Below are positions 33,665-41,352 of a stretch of 64,000 nucleotides of DNA, in pieces; position 1 is the first letter of the stretch, and each line of letters starts with the position of its first letter. A program made the translations under genes and the position numbers. The DNA comes from an uncultured Porphyromonadaceae bacterium (lineage in GTDB: Bacteria; Bacteroidota; Bacteroidia; Bacteroidales; Muribaculaceae). The stretch covers positions 62,001-126,000 of the forward strand of contig CALKRW010000053.1 in the NCBI GenBank assembly GCA_937989585.1. The letters run 5' to 3'. The notes under the pieces are model-generated. The model ran no database searches. It had not been told where the DNA came from and was given only the letters and a program-made list of their open reading frames with translations.

Positions 33665-34633
33665 TTAGAATCCGGCGGCCAGGCAGACATCGGTCAGCCA
33701 TATCCATAGCGGGCAGAAGCCGATGAAAAGTATCACGGACAGGGTTAGCGACGAGGTGCCATTGGCTACATATATGCCATATTCGTCGGCAATGATGATA
33801 CCGGAGAATGCCGGGGGAAGAGCGCAGGCTACGACAAGCATTTTCAGGTTCAGAGGATCCATGTGGAATATCAGGCCCAGGAAGAGGACGAAGGCAGGCA
33901 TGATGATCATCTTCATAATGGAGCCGAGGATAACCTGCCAGTTGATCTCAATCTTGATGGCCGACAGTGTGATACCTGCCGAGAATACTGCCATCGAGGC
34001 ATTTGCTTTTGCGATAAGGTCGAACGAGGGACTAAGTTCGGCCGGCCATTTCAGACCGCAGACAACCAGGATGACGGCAAGGATAGGTGCCCATGCGACA
34101 GGCTGCATCAGAGCGTGGATCACAGGTTTCCAGGCTGATTCTTTCTTGGTTGAGCCAGGATTCTGTTTCTCGAGTGATGCGTTCATCAGCGAGAGACCTA
34201 CGGGAATGCCGATTGCGTTGACCACGATGCCGACGATGGCCACTACCAGCGCGACTGACGGTGTTGTGCCGAAGATAGGCTCCAGTACGGCAAAGCCGAG
34301 GAAGCCGATGGTGGGAGAACCGGAAATCAGGGCCGAAACGGCGGCATCAGCTCCGGTATTCTTCTTGAACATGCGGAATACGAAATATACCAGCATGAAA
34401 CAGACCATGATGCCGACTGTCGAGATTATGGTGAGTTTGAGATCGTGGTACAGATCCTCGCGTGTTGCCGATACAATTGAGATAAAGAGTGCGGCGGGCA
34501 GGGCGTAGTCAAGCACAACCTTGTTGAATTTCTTGGCGTCGTCACCCGTGAACACGTTCTTCTTGCCTGAAATGTAACCTGCCAGCATGACTACGATGAT
34601 AGGCACAATGGCGTACAATAGTATGTGTTCCAT
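33665..34633 (-). CDS. AEC-family transporter, probable oxalate/formate carrier
   Basis: This inner-membrane protein of 322 residues has about ten membrane helices arranged as in the auxin efflux carrier (AEC) family. Examples are EHILLYAIVPIIVVMLAGYI at the N-terminus, then VALVVAIVGIVVNAIGIPV and the paired C-terminal helices. The family carries organic anions. It is the last gene of a run with frc and oxc, the same set as the E. coli frc-oxc-yfdV genes, which also use an AEC protein. Uptake of oxalate or exchange for formate is therefore inferred, not shown. It lies 141 bases after oxc, with a strong hairpin in that gap. Confidence 0.8.
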   Translation of the reverse strand: MEHILLYAIVPIIVVMLAGYISGKKNVFTGDDAKKFNKVVLDYALPAALFISIVSATREDLYHDLKLTIISTVGIMVCFMLVYFVFRMFKKNTGADAAVSALISGSPTIGFLGFAVLEPIFGTTPSVALVVAIVGIVVNAIGIPVGLSLMNASLEKQNPGSTKKESAWKPVIHALMQPVAWAPILAVILVVCGLKWPAELSPSFDLIAKANASMAVFSAGITLSAIKIEINWQVILGSIMKMIIMPAFVLFLGLIFHMDPLNLKMLVVACALPPAFSGIIIADEYGIYVANGTSSLTLSVILFIGFCPLWIWLTDVCLAAGF

Positions 34634-34721
34634 ATAAACTAGGTGTGGGGTTAGTATAAATAAATGTTATTACGTGTAGGATTTCCGGATGCCCGGACTG
34701 CTGGAACTTGTTTTAATACAG

Positions 34722-34744
34722 CCCGGCGGCGTATTGCCGCCGGG
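34722..34744 (-). other. Intercistronic hairpin between oxc and the AEC gene
   Basis: A perfect 9-bp GC-rich stem (CCCGGCGGC/GCCGCCGGG) with a 5-base loop and no T tract. It may act as an mRNA-stabilising or partial-termination element. Confidence 0.5.
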
Positions 34745-34774
34745 GGTGTCCGGAAGGGATGGTAGGAAAGGGTA

Positions 34775-36532
34775 TCAGACTGTTATTTTCTGCAGGGGGG
34801 CAGGATTGAGGTAGCCTATGTGGCCTGATTCCTTACCTGCGTCAGCGGCAAGCTGTACGTCGATCAGACATGGTTCTTTCGAGGCAATGGCCTCGGTGAA
34901 GGCCGTGCTCAGTTCCTGTGGCGTGGTGACATAATATGTCTTCGCGCCGAAGGCCTCGCCGAGTTTGTCGTAGCGGGCGTGGATGTCGAGGGTTGTCGGA
35001 GCGGGATCATCGGTCTTGTCCATGGGAACGCCGACGCCGTTATAGATACCGCCGTTGTTGAAGATGACCACGGTTACGGGAAGTTTGAAGCGGCAGATGG
35101 TCGAGAAGTCCATGCCCGAGAAGCCGAATGCCGAGTCGCCTTCGATTGCGACCACGCGCTGGCCTGTGGCGACGGCGGCGCCGATTGCCGAGCCCATGCC
35201 CATGCCCATGATGGCCCATGTGGCACAGTCAACGCGGTGACGCGGCACGAACTGGTCGATGCAGTTGCGGGTATCGTCGAGCGTATTGGCGCCCTCGTTG
35301 ATGAGAATGATGTCGGTGTTGGCCTCGAGTATAGGCTTGATGGCCCCAAGTGCGGTGAAGTGGTTCATTGGCATCACGCCGGCATTCTCTTTGAGACGTT
35401 CGGCGAACTTGGCGTTCTTTGCCTTGGTCTCGGCCTGCAGCGATGGAACCCATGTGGGGTCGAAGTCGGTCTTGCGTGTGGCCAGTTCGGCGAGAAGCGC
35501 GTCAAGCGACAGTCCCAGGTCACCTACGACGGGACCTGCCACGGGACGGTTCACGTCCATTTCCTGCGGGTCGACATCAATCTGGACGATCTTGCCGGCA
35601 GGATTCCATTTCTTGCCTCTGCCGAAGGAGAAGAACCAGTTCATGCGAGCGCCAAGCATGATTATGACGTCAGCCTGCTCCATGATGGTCGAACGGCACG
35701 AGATTGCGCTCAGCGCGCCGTTGTCGGGCAGAAGGCCCTTGGCCATTGCGGTGGGCAGATACGGGATGTTGTATTTCTCGGAGAGTTCCTTTATCTGGCC
35801 TTCGACGCGGGCGTATGCGGCACCTTTGCCCATGATGATGGCGGCCTTCTTCGCCGAGGCGATGATGTCGGCTGCGCGTTTCACTGATTCGGCGTTGGGC
35901 GCGTACTTCGCTGCCGGGTCGACCGGGCTGTAGAACAGTTTGTCGGCTTCGTCGGCATCCATTATCTCACCCAGGGCGGGGGTGGTCATGTCGATGTACA
36001 CGCCGCCTGGACGGCCGCTGATAGCGGCGCGGTATGCGCGTGCCACTGCCTCGGGAATATCCTTGGCATGCGAGCAGCGGAAAGCGGCCTTTACCAGAGG
36101 CTTGGCGGTATTATACTGGTCGAGTTCCTCGTAGGTTCCCATCGACATGTCCACCATTGTCGGGTCGCTGGCGCCGGATATCTGAATCATCGGGTAGCAG
36201 TTTACCGTGGCGTTGGCGGTAGCGGTGAGTCCGTTCAGGAAGCCCAGCGACGATACGGTCATCAGCACGCCGGGGGTGCCTGTCAGATAGCCGTGGGTGG
36301 CGGCGGCCATGCCTGCCTGCTGTTCGTGGCGGAAACCTACGAAACGTATTCCCTCGCCCTGAACCATATATGCGGCCTCGGTGATGGGTATACCCACGAG
36401 ACCATAGACATCGGTGATGCCTATTTGCTTGAGTGCGCGTGCCAGAATGTACATGCCGGTCACCTGATTGGGAAATTCAGGCGCTTGCTTGGGCGGACAT
36501 CCCGGAGCGGGTGTTGTTGTTGAGATAGCCAT
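34775..36532 (-). CDS. oxc: Oxalyl-CoA decarboxylase
   Basis: This thiamine-diphosphate enzyme decarboxylates oxalyl-CoA to formyl-CoA and CO2. Its 585 residues match the family. The catalytic Glu that activates ThDP lies in FRHEQQAGMAAA near residue 68. The ThDP/Mg motif begins GDSAFGFSGMD and ends with VIFNNGG near residue 500. YGLVGIPITEAAYMVQ and QISGASD are typical of oxalyl-CoA decarboxylases rather than acetolactate synthases. The ATG at 36532 (MAISTTTPAPG) is chosen over one 36 bases upstream. It follows frc, which makes its substrate, and precedes the putative transporter. Confidence 0.93.
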   Translation of the reverse strand: MAISTTTPAPGCPPKQAPEFPNQVTGMYILARALKQIGITDVYGLVGIPITEAAYMVQGEGIRFVGFRHEQQAGMAAATHGYLTGTPGVLMTVSSLGFLNGLTATANATVNCYPMIQISGASDPTMVDMSMGTYEELDQYNTAKPLVKAAFRCSHAKDIPEAVARAYRAAISGRPGGVYIDMTTPALGEIMDADEADKLFYSPVDPAAKYAPNAESVKRAADIIASAKKAAIIMGKGAAYARVEGQIKELSEKYNIPYLPTAMAKGLLPDNGALSAISCRSTIMEQADVIIMLGARMNWFFSFGRGKKWNPAGKIVQIDVDPQEMDVNRPVAGPVVGDLGLSLDALLAELATRKTDFDPTWVPSLQAETKAKNAKFAERLKENAGVMPMNHFTALGAIKPILEANTDIILINEGANTLDDTRNCIDQFVPRHRVDCATWAIMGMGMGSAIGAAVATGQRVVAIEGDSAFGFSGMDFSTICRFKLPVTVVIFNNGGIYNGVGVPMDKTDDPAPTTLDIHARYDKLGEAFGAKTYYVTTPQELSTAFTEAIASKEPCLIDVQLAADAGKESGHIGYLNPAPLQKITV

Positions 36533-36557
36533 GATGTAATTGAATTTTAGCCTGTGG

Positions 36558-36581
36558 CCCCGGAGCACCTGGGCTCCGGGG
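36558..36581 (-). other. Intercistronic hairpin between frc and oxc
   Basis: A perfect 8-bp stem (CCCCGGAG/CTCCGGGG) in the 87-base gap between the two genes, without a T tract. It is likely an mRNA processing or stability element. Confidence 0.5.
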
Positions 36582-36619
36582 TTAAGGCGGTGTTTTATGT
36601 CAGTTTGTTTGTTCGGTGT

Positions 36620-37945
36620 TTATTTTGCTGCGCTTGCGGTCTTGGGCATAGGGGCGGTAGTGCCGTTGGCCTTGAAGGACTCAATCTGGTCGGCAGTGTA
36701 GCCCAGTTCGGTGAGCACTTCGGTTGTGTTGCCGCCGAGTGTAGGGCACGGACCGTATGTAGGCTGGAAGTTCGACATGGTGAAGGGAACGCCCACGGTG
36801 ACGAATTCGCCGATCTTGCCTCCCTGGTTAATTTTTACCAGAGTGTTGCCGTCGTAGAGGCTTTCGTCTGTCATCATCTCCTTGGTCGAGAGCACGGGTG
36901 CCACGGGAACACCGGCGGGCGAGAGAAGATTGGTGACTTCGTATTTGGTCTTGTCGGCACAGAAGGTTGCGATACGGGCGATGACTTCCTCTTTGTGACG
37001 GTCGCGTGCGTCGGCGGTGTTGAAGTCTGGATTGGTCAGCCAGTCCTCGAAGCCCAGGGCCTTGCAGGCCTTCTCGAAGTCCTTTGCGCCACGCTGGAGA
37101 ATTACGTAGACGTAGTTGTTGGCATTGAGTTCGGAGTCGAGGCCGCCGGCTGGTTTACATTTGTATGTCCATCCGAGAACGCCCGAACCCTCGGTGTTGC
37201 CTGAACGGGGCACGCAGTCGCCGAATTTGCCGTTGGGATACTGCGGGAACTGGGTCAGGTAACCGATGCGGTCGAGGGTCAGCTGGTCGCGTGTCTTGAT
37301 ACGGCAGAGGTTGAGGCATGCATTGTGCATCGACTGGTAGACGTAGCAGCCTTCGCCGGTCTTTTCACGCTGTGCCAGAGCGGCGAGAAGGCCGATGGTA
37401 AGGTGCATGCCGGTGTTCGAGTCGCCGAGTGCCGCGCCGGACTGTGTAGGAATATTGTCGGGACCGCTGTACCAGCCTGTTGTCGAGGCTGCGGCTGCTG
37501 TTACCTGGGCTACCGGCTCGTAGGCCTTCAGGTCCTTGTATTTCGAGGACTCGGGGAAACCCTTGATGGTGCCATAAATGCAGCGCGGATTGAGCTGGTG
37601 TACGGCTTCCCAACTGAAACCGAGTTTGTCCATTGCTCCGGGGTGGAGGTTCTCAACGAAGATGTCACATCCCTTGATGAGTTTTGTCAGAATCTCCTTG
37701 CCGTCGGGGGTCGCTGCGTCAAGTGCGAGGGATTTCTTGTCCGAGTTCAGCTGAAGGAAATAATATGAAGGTTCGTCGGGAAGGAACTGGAGTTCTTTGC
37801 GGGTTGCGTCACCTACGCCGGGACGCTCGATTTTGATTACTTCTGCACCGAGCCAGGCCAGAAGTTGTGTACATGAGGGACCTGACTGGACGGATGTGAA
37901 GTCTACTACTTTGATTCCTTGAAGAGGTGCGGTGTTCATAGTCAT
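36620..37945 (-). CDS. frc: Formyl-CoA:oxalate CoA-transferase
   Basis: This class III CoA-transferase moves CoA from formyl-CoA to oxalate, producing oxalyl-CoA and formate. Its 441 residues fit the family. The catalytic Asp lies in AALGDSNTGMHL near residue 175. The N-terminal GIKVVDFTSVQSGPSCTQLL and the EVIKIERPGVGDATR segment (CoA contact) are characteristic of Frc rather than of CaiB or Amacr homologues. Two starts are possible (ATG ACT ATG). The first is taken. It is the first gene of the oxalate operon. Sequences from 37946 upstream hold no clear consensus promoter. Confidence 0.92.
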   Translation of the reverse strand: MTMNTAPLQGIKVVDFTSVQSGPSCTQLLAWLGAEVIKIERPGVGDATRKELQFLPDEPSYYFLQLNSDKKSLALDAATPDGKEILTKLIKGCDIFVENLHPGAMDKLGFSWEAVHQLNPRCIYGTIKGFPESSKYKDLKAYEPVAQVTAAAASTTGWYSGPDNIPTQSGAALGDSNTGMHLTIGLLAALAQREKTGEGCYVYQSMHNACLNLCRIKTRDQLTLDRIGYLTQFPQYPNGKFGDCVPRSGNTEGSGVLGWTYKCKPAGGLDSELNANNYVYVILQRGAKDFEKACKALGFEDWLTNPDFNTADARDRHKEEVIARIATFCADKTKYEVTNLLSPAGVPVAPVLSTKEMMTDESLYDGNTLVKINQGGKIGEFVTVGVPFTMSNFQPTYGPCPTLGGNTTEVLTELGYTADQIESFKANGTTAPMPKTASAAK

Positions 37946-38339
37946 TAAAAATTAAAAAGATGAGATATAATAAGTTAGTTTTGAATTTCAATTCTCAATA
38001 TATTAAACACCTCACATCCAAAAATGTTCTGCCCCAGTCCCCATTCATAGAATCATGGTGTGACGGCGGGGCGCCGCCACTCAACCGTCCTTCTCCACCC
38101 CGATGGTAACGGCGGCAAGATGCCGACATTCCCAACTCCCTTCATAAGGCAAGCCATGAAGCCCATGATGCCATGATAATTTTTTGGAGATAGTTGGACC
38201 GGGGTTTTGCGGTCTCGCTTAATTATCGTACTTTTGCAGATACGATTGCGGGCTGTGCCCACACTGCGCTTGTCCCGGACTATCGGTACTTGGTTCAGTC
38301 AATCAATGAATTATACATCTATAACACAATATTATCACA
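37946..38339. other. Divergent intergenic region, frc / DUF3127 gene
   Basis: This 394-base gap contains the promoter for the DUF3127 gene (38206-38236). A GC-rich part (38060-38150) has short inverted repeats (GGCGG-GGC-GCCGCC). A minus-strand ORF of 69 codons there (38053-38262) overlaps the promoter and looks non-coding. I see no confident frc promoter. Confidence 0.4.
38206..38236 (+). promoter_or_regulatory. Promoter of the DUF3127 gene
   Basis: TTTG (38206-38209), 19 bases, then TACTTTTG (38229-38236), both consensus. The leader would be about 97 bases. Confidence 0.7.
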
Positions 38340-38723
38340 ATGGAAATTATTGGTAAAATCACACACGCTTTTCCCGAAGTGAGCGGCGTATCGAAAGCCG
38401 GCAACAACTGGAAAAAACGCGAATATGTCCTCGAGACAGTCGAAACATATCCAAAACGCGTATTCTTTGATTTCTTCGGCGACCGTGCCGATCAGTTCCC
38501 CCTGTCGGTCGGCCAGATGATCAAACTGAGTTTCGACATCGAGAGCCGCGAGTTCAATGGCCGCTGGTACACCAGCATCCGCGGCTGGAAAGCCGAACCC
38601 GCCGACAATGCCGCTCAGCCTGCCGCACAGCCTTATCAGGCTCCTGCCGCCGCGGCTCCCGCTCCCGGCGCATTCCCCCCTCCTCCAATGTCAGCCGAAC
38701 CCGCCGACGACCTCCCCTTCTGA
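38340..38723 (+). CDS. DUF3127 OB-fold protein with SSB-like tail
   Basis: This 127-residue protein has a compact N-terminal domain of about 85 residues (EIIGKITHAFPEVSGVSKAG ... FDIESREFNGRWYTSIRGW) of the DUF3127 type, an OB-like fold. A Pro/Ala-rich flexible linker (about 90-118) and a short acidic-hydrophobic end (ADDLPF) follow. The tail is the same kind as the partner-binding tip of single-stranded DNA-binding proteins (DDDIPF), so a DNA or RNA binding role is probable but unproven. It is a single-gene unit with its own promoter and a strong terminator. Confidence 0.82.
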   Translation: MEIIGKITHAFPEVSGVSKAGNNWKKREYVLETVETYPKRVFFDFFGDRADQFPLSVGQMIKLSFDIESREFNGRWYTSIRGWKAEPADNAAQPAAQPYQAPAAAAPAPGAFPPPPMSAEPADDLPF

Positions 38724-38748
38724 TAACCCACGTCAACAGCACAAATAC

Positions 38749-38790
38749 GAAGCGGCCCGACTCACTGCGAGTCAGGCCGCTTCACTTTTT
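38749..38790. terminator. Terminator after the DUF3127 gene
   Basis: A long stem (GAAGCGGCC-C-GACTC with GAGTC-A-GGCCGCTTC, one mismatch) is followed by a T run on the plus strand. It may also end the minus-strand micro-ORF transcript. Confidence 0.85.
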
Positions 38791-38828
38791 GTTTCCCCCG
38801 GTAACTTTAATATCTAAAAAGAAAGACT

Positions 38829-38921
38829 TTATGCAACGAAAGCCATACCGGCAAGCAAAGACAAGAGTGCAAACGTAAGTACCGAAAAGAGGACCAACGA
38901 AAGGAATTTAGATTTATTCAT
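38829..38921 (-). CDS. Hydrophobic 30-residue micropeptide ORF
   Basis: This ORF encodes a 30-residue peptide: a short basic start (MNKSKF) and then one long hydrophobic stretch (LSLVLFSVLTFALLSLLAG) ending MAFVA. It could be a single-pass membrane peptide, like type I toxin or small regulatory membrane proteins, or an orphan signal-like sequence. Support for it as a gene comes from its setting. It lies 50 bases downstream of a structured minus-strand leader with a terminator-like hairpin, and just ahead of a bidirectional terminator. No homology is claimed. Chance occurrence is possible. Confidence 0.4.
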   Translation of the reverse strand: MNKSKFLSLVLFSVLTFALLSLLAGMAFVA

Positions 38922-38970
38922 GTTGATTTTTGATGTTCCTAAATCCTCTTCAGAACTAATAAAATTATAC

Positions 38971-39229
38971 AAAAAAGGTGTGAGGATTATATTTGCTTTA
39001 TCTCGTTCTTAGGTCTTGGCGTACCTATGCAGTAGATAAAACAATAGCCCCACACCAATATTGCTATATAATCTGCCAATCATAGCAGGATATAAGCAAT
39101 TGGTGTAGATGCTATTGCCTGTCATCTTCACTGCAATATAAACCGCCAAGTTTAAGAACGGAAGATAATATCAATAACACCTTAATAAAATATAGATTCA
39201 GGACGCCATCTCTATGGCATGCCTTTAAT
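38971..39229 (-). ncRNA. Structured minus-strand RNA with competing hairpins (candidate attenuator leader)
   Basis: Read on the minus strand from the -7 box at 39236-39243, this AT-rich stretch folds into ordered helices: GCCAT/ATGGC (39205-39218); ATCTTC/GAAGAT (39161-39166 with 39124-39129); and a long hairpin made of CAATAGC/GCTATTG (39111-39117 with 39042-39048) and ACACCAAT/ATTGGTGT (39099-39106 with 39052-39059). The terminator-like hairpin pairs GGTGTGGGG (39048-39056) with CCTCACACC (38977-38985), enclosing TTTATCT/AGATAAA and TAGGT/ACCTA, then six T (38971-38976). The two large hairpins share 39048-39056 and exclude each other, as in riboswitch or attenuator leaders. The ligand or signal is unknown. 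Confidence 0.55.
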
Positions 39230-39235
39230 TAAATG

Positions 39236-39243
39236 CAAAGTTA
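39236..39243 (-). promoter_or_regulatory. Possible -7 box for the minus-strand leader RNA
   Basis: TAACTTTG on the minus strand matches TAnnTTTG. No TTTG is found at the ideal distance upstream, so the promoter is only tentative. Confidence 0.4.
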
Positions 39244-39301
39244 AGAAATAATTGTTGTTTGAGATGGTTTTTTAGGAGCTGTTTTTCGGGGTGTATTCAA
39301 T

Positions 39302-40597
39302 TTAAGTATGGGGGGCGGTGATGCAGACGGTGGTGAGGGAGGAGGGGTCGAGGTGGGTGGCGGCTAAGTGGCGGAGGCGCTCGGGGGTAAGGTCGCGGAT
39401 GGTCTCGAACTGGCGGGTGAAGTAGCCGTCGGGGATGCCGACCATGAGGTTGGTCTCGTAATAGTCGATGATGGAGAAGGGCGAGTCGAGGCGGGAGGCG
39501 AGACCGGAGGTGATGTCGGCCCGCACGCGCCGGAGTTCATCCTCGGACATGAGGGTCTTGCCGAGCAGGCGGAGTTCGTTGCGGATCTCGTCGATGACAC
39601 GGTCGGTGTAGGCGTTGTCGCACTGGGCGCTGATCTGTACCGAGGCACCTTCCTGCGAGCCCATAAGGGCGGCGTTGATGCCGTAGGTCAGGCCCTTCTC
39701 CTCGCGGATGTTGGTCATCAGGCGCGAACCGAAGTAACCGCCGAGTGCGACAACAGTGTGGCGGAGTTCGTCGTAGTCGGGATGGGAGCGGGGAATGGCC
39801 GGCATGCCGCAAGCCACGGCAGCCTGTTCGGCAGCGGTCTCCGAGCAGATGCGGATGTCCGTACGGGCATCCGGAACGTAAGGGACAACCGGCGCGACCT
39901 GGGAGACATCGGACGGCTGAAGACGCAGGGCGAGTTCCTCAATCGCCTTCAAAATGTCCTCGCTGAGGCGTCCAGCCGCGAAAATGTTAACCGGCGTGCG
40001 ACGTGCCTGCGAGTGGGCGAAGCGGACCTCGTCGACTGTTACCCTCTCGATATCCTCAGGCGAAGACGGTCCCTGATAGGGGTGGCTTGCGCCGCAGAGG
40101 TTGCTGCTGAGGGCTGTTGCGGCCAGGAACTTTGGCTTTGACAGGTCGAGGCGGCGTGACATAGCGGCCTTCTGCCGCGCCGCCTCAAAAGCCTTCGCTG
40201 GAATGGACGGGTAGGTCAGCATGTCGGCAAGCAGCGGCACCAGCGACAGGGTCGTGTCGTTGGGCGAGATAACGGACAGGCCGCTGAAATGCGTCGAACT
40301 CAAGGGACGCAGGAACGCCCCGGCGAAGTCCACGGCCTCGGCGATTTCGGCACCGGACAGGGTTGGGGTCCCTTCGGTCATAAGTGCCGGCATCAGGGCA
40401 GATGCGGGCCGCACGTCGGTAGCCGAGGTGCCGCGCGAGAAATAGACCGAGATGCGGTTGGCCGGCTGTGTGCCATTGTCGAGCAGATGCAGGGTCACTC
40501 CCGGCACGAACTCGCTGACGGTGATTCCGGGAATGGAAAGCGAAGAGAACCCGCGTATTTCAGGTGCTTGTCGTGGAGCCATATTCCTAATGTTCAT
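39302..40597 (-). CDS. M16-family peptidase homologue lacking the zinc motif
   Basis: This 431-residue protein resembles M16B (pitrilysin-like) peptidases, which normally work as pairs of an active and an inactive subunit. The N-terminal domain should carry HxxEH. Here the aligned part reads SALMPALMTEGTPTLSG, with no His pair and no catalytic Glu. The C-terminal features of the non-catalytic half are kept (GGYFGSRLMTNIREEKGLTYGI). It thus looks like a pseudo-enzyme subunit, but no active partner is encoded in the window. It has no signal peptide. The start overlaps the kdsB stop (ATGA), and a second Met five codons later is possible. It is the last gene of the envelope operon. Confidence 0.8.
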   Translation of the reverse strand: MNIRNMAPRQAPEIRGFSSLSIPGITVSEFVPGVTLHLLDNGTQPANRISVYFSRGTSATDVRPASALMPALMTEGTPTLSGAEIAEAVDFAGAFLRPLSSTHFSGLSVISPNDTTLSLVPLLADMLTYPSIPAKAFEAARQKAAMSRRLDLSKPKFLAATALSSNLCGASHPYQGPSSPEDIERVTVDEVRFAHSQARRTPVNIFAAGRLSEDILKAIEELALRLQPSDVSQVAPVVPYVPDARTDIRICSETAAEQAAVACGMPAIPRSHPDYDELRHTVVALGGYFGSRLMTNIREEKGLTYGINAALMGSQEGASVQISAQCDNAYTDRVIDEIRNELRLLGKTLMSEDELRRVRADITSGLASRLDSPFSIIDYYETNLMVGIPDGYFTRQFETIRDLTPERLRHLAATHLDPSSLTTVCITAPHT

Positions 40598-41349
40598 TTA
40601 CGGGAAGAAAGGAGGGCGCGGGCAGCCTCTAGGTCAGCGGGCGTGTCGATGCCGACTGTCGGGCAGTCGGTGACGGCGACGTTGATGTTGAAGCCGTTGT
40701 CGAGCCAGCGCAACTGTTCAAGACTTTCGGCGACCTCGTGTTCGGAAGGCGGCAGTGAGGTAATCTTGCCGAGAACATCGGCTCGGTAGGCGTAGATGCC
40801 GACATGGGAGTAGAACACGGTCTTGTCGAGCCACTGCTTCCAGTCGACCGAGCGGACGTAGGGGATGATCGAGCGCGAGAAGTAGAGCGCGCGTCCATCA
40901 AGGCCGAAGACTACCTTCACGAGATTGGGGTCGAAGAGAGCCTCGAAACCCAAGGCCGGGTCAAAACGGCGGGCGAGGGTTGCGATGTCGCATGAGGGAT
41001 TGTCGAAGCACTGCATAAGCGAGCGAATCTGAGACGGGTCGATGAAAGGCTCGTCGCCCTGGACGTTGATTACGACGTCGGCGGGCGAGCCGAGATTACG
41101 GAAAGCCTCGAGGACGCGGTCGGTGCCGCAGCGGTGTTCGGCTGAGGTCATCACGGCCTCACCGCCGAAGGCACGGACGGCATCGAGTATGCGCTCGTCA
41201 TCGGTGGCCACCACAACGCGGTCAAGGGCCTTGTGTGCCTGCTCGACAACGTGCTGAATCACAGGCTTGCCGCCAAGGTCAGCCAAAGGCTTGCCCGGAA
41301 AGCGAGTCGAGGCATAGCGGGCAGGGATAATCGCTATAAATCGTGTCAT
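40594..41349 (-). CDS. kdsB: CMP-KDO synthetase (3-deoxy-manno-octulosonate cytidylyltransferase)
   Basis: KdsB activates KDO with CTP for lipopolysaccharide inner-core synthesis. The 251 residues fit. The nucleotide-binding start IIPARYASTRFPGKPL, the VINVQGDEPFIDP motif with metal-binding Asp, YFSRSIIPYVR and HVGIYAYR are all characteristic. It overlaps the M16 gene (ATGA) and follows the flippase-like gene by 3 bases, so they form one operon. It shows that the organism makes KDO-containing LPS. Confidence 0.95.
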   Translation of the reverse strand: MTRFIAIIPARYASTRFPGKPLADLGGKPVIQHVVEQAHKALDRVVVATDDERILDAVRAFGGEAVMTSAEHRCGTDRVLEAFRNLGSPADVVINVQGDEPFIDPSQIRSLMQCFDNPSCDIATLARRFDPALGFEALFDPNLVKVVFGLDGRALYFSRSIIPYVRSVDWKQWLDKTVFYSHVGIYAYRADVLGKITSLPPSEHEVAESLEQLRWLDNGFNINVAVTDCPTVGIDTPADLEAARALLSSRK

Positions 41350-41352
41350 TGA

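Noticed and set aside
34979..35887. Plus-strand ORF of 302 codons opposite oxc
   Set aside because: It is antisense to conserved ThDP-enzyme coding sequence.
38053..38262. 69-codon minus-strand ORF in the frc/DUF3127 gap
   Set aside because: It overlaps the DUF3127 promoter and has no signal, domain or convincing start.
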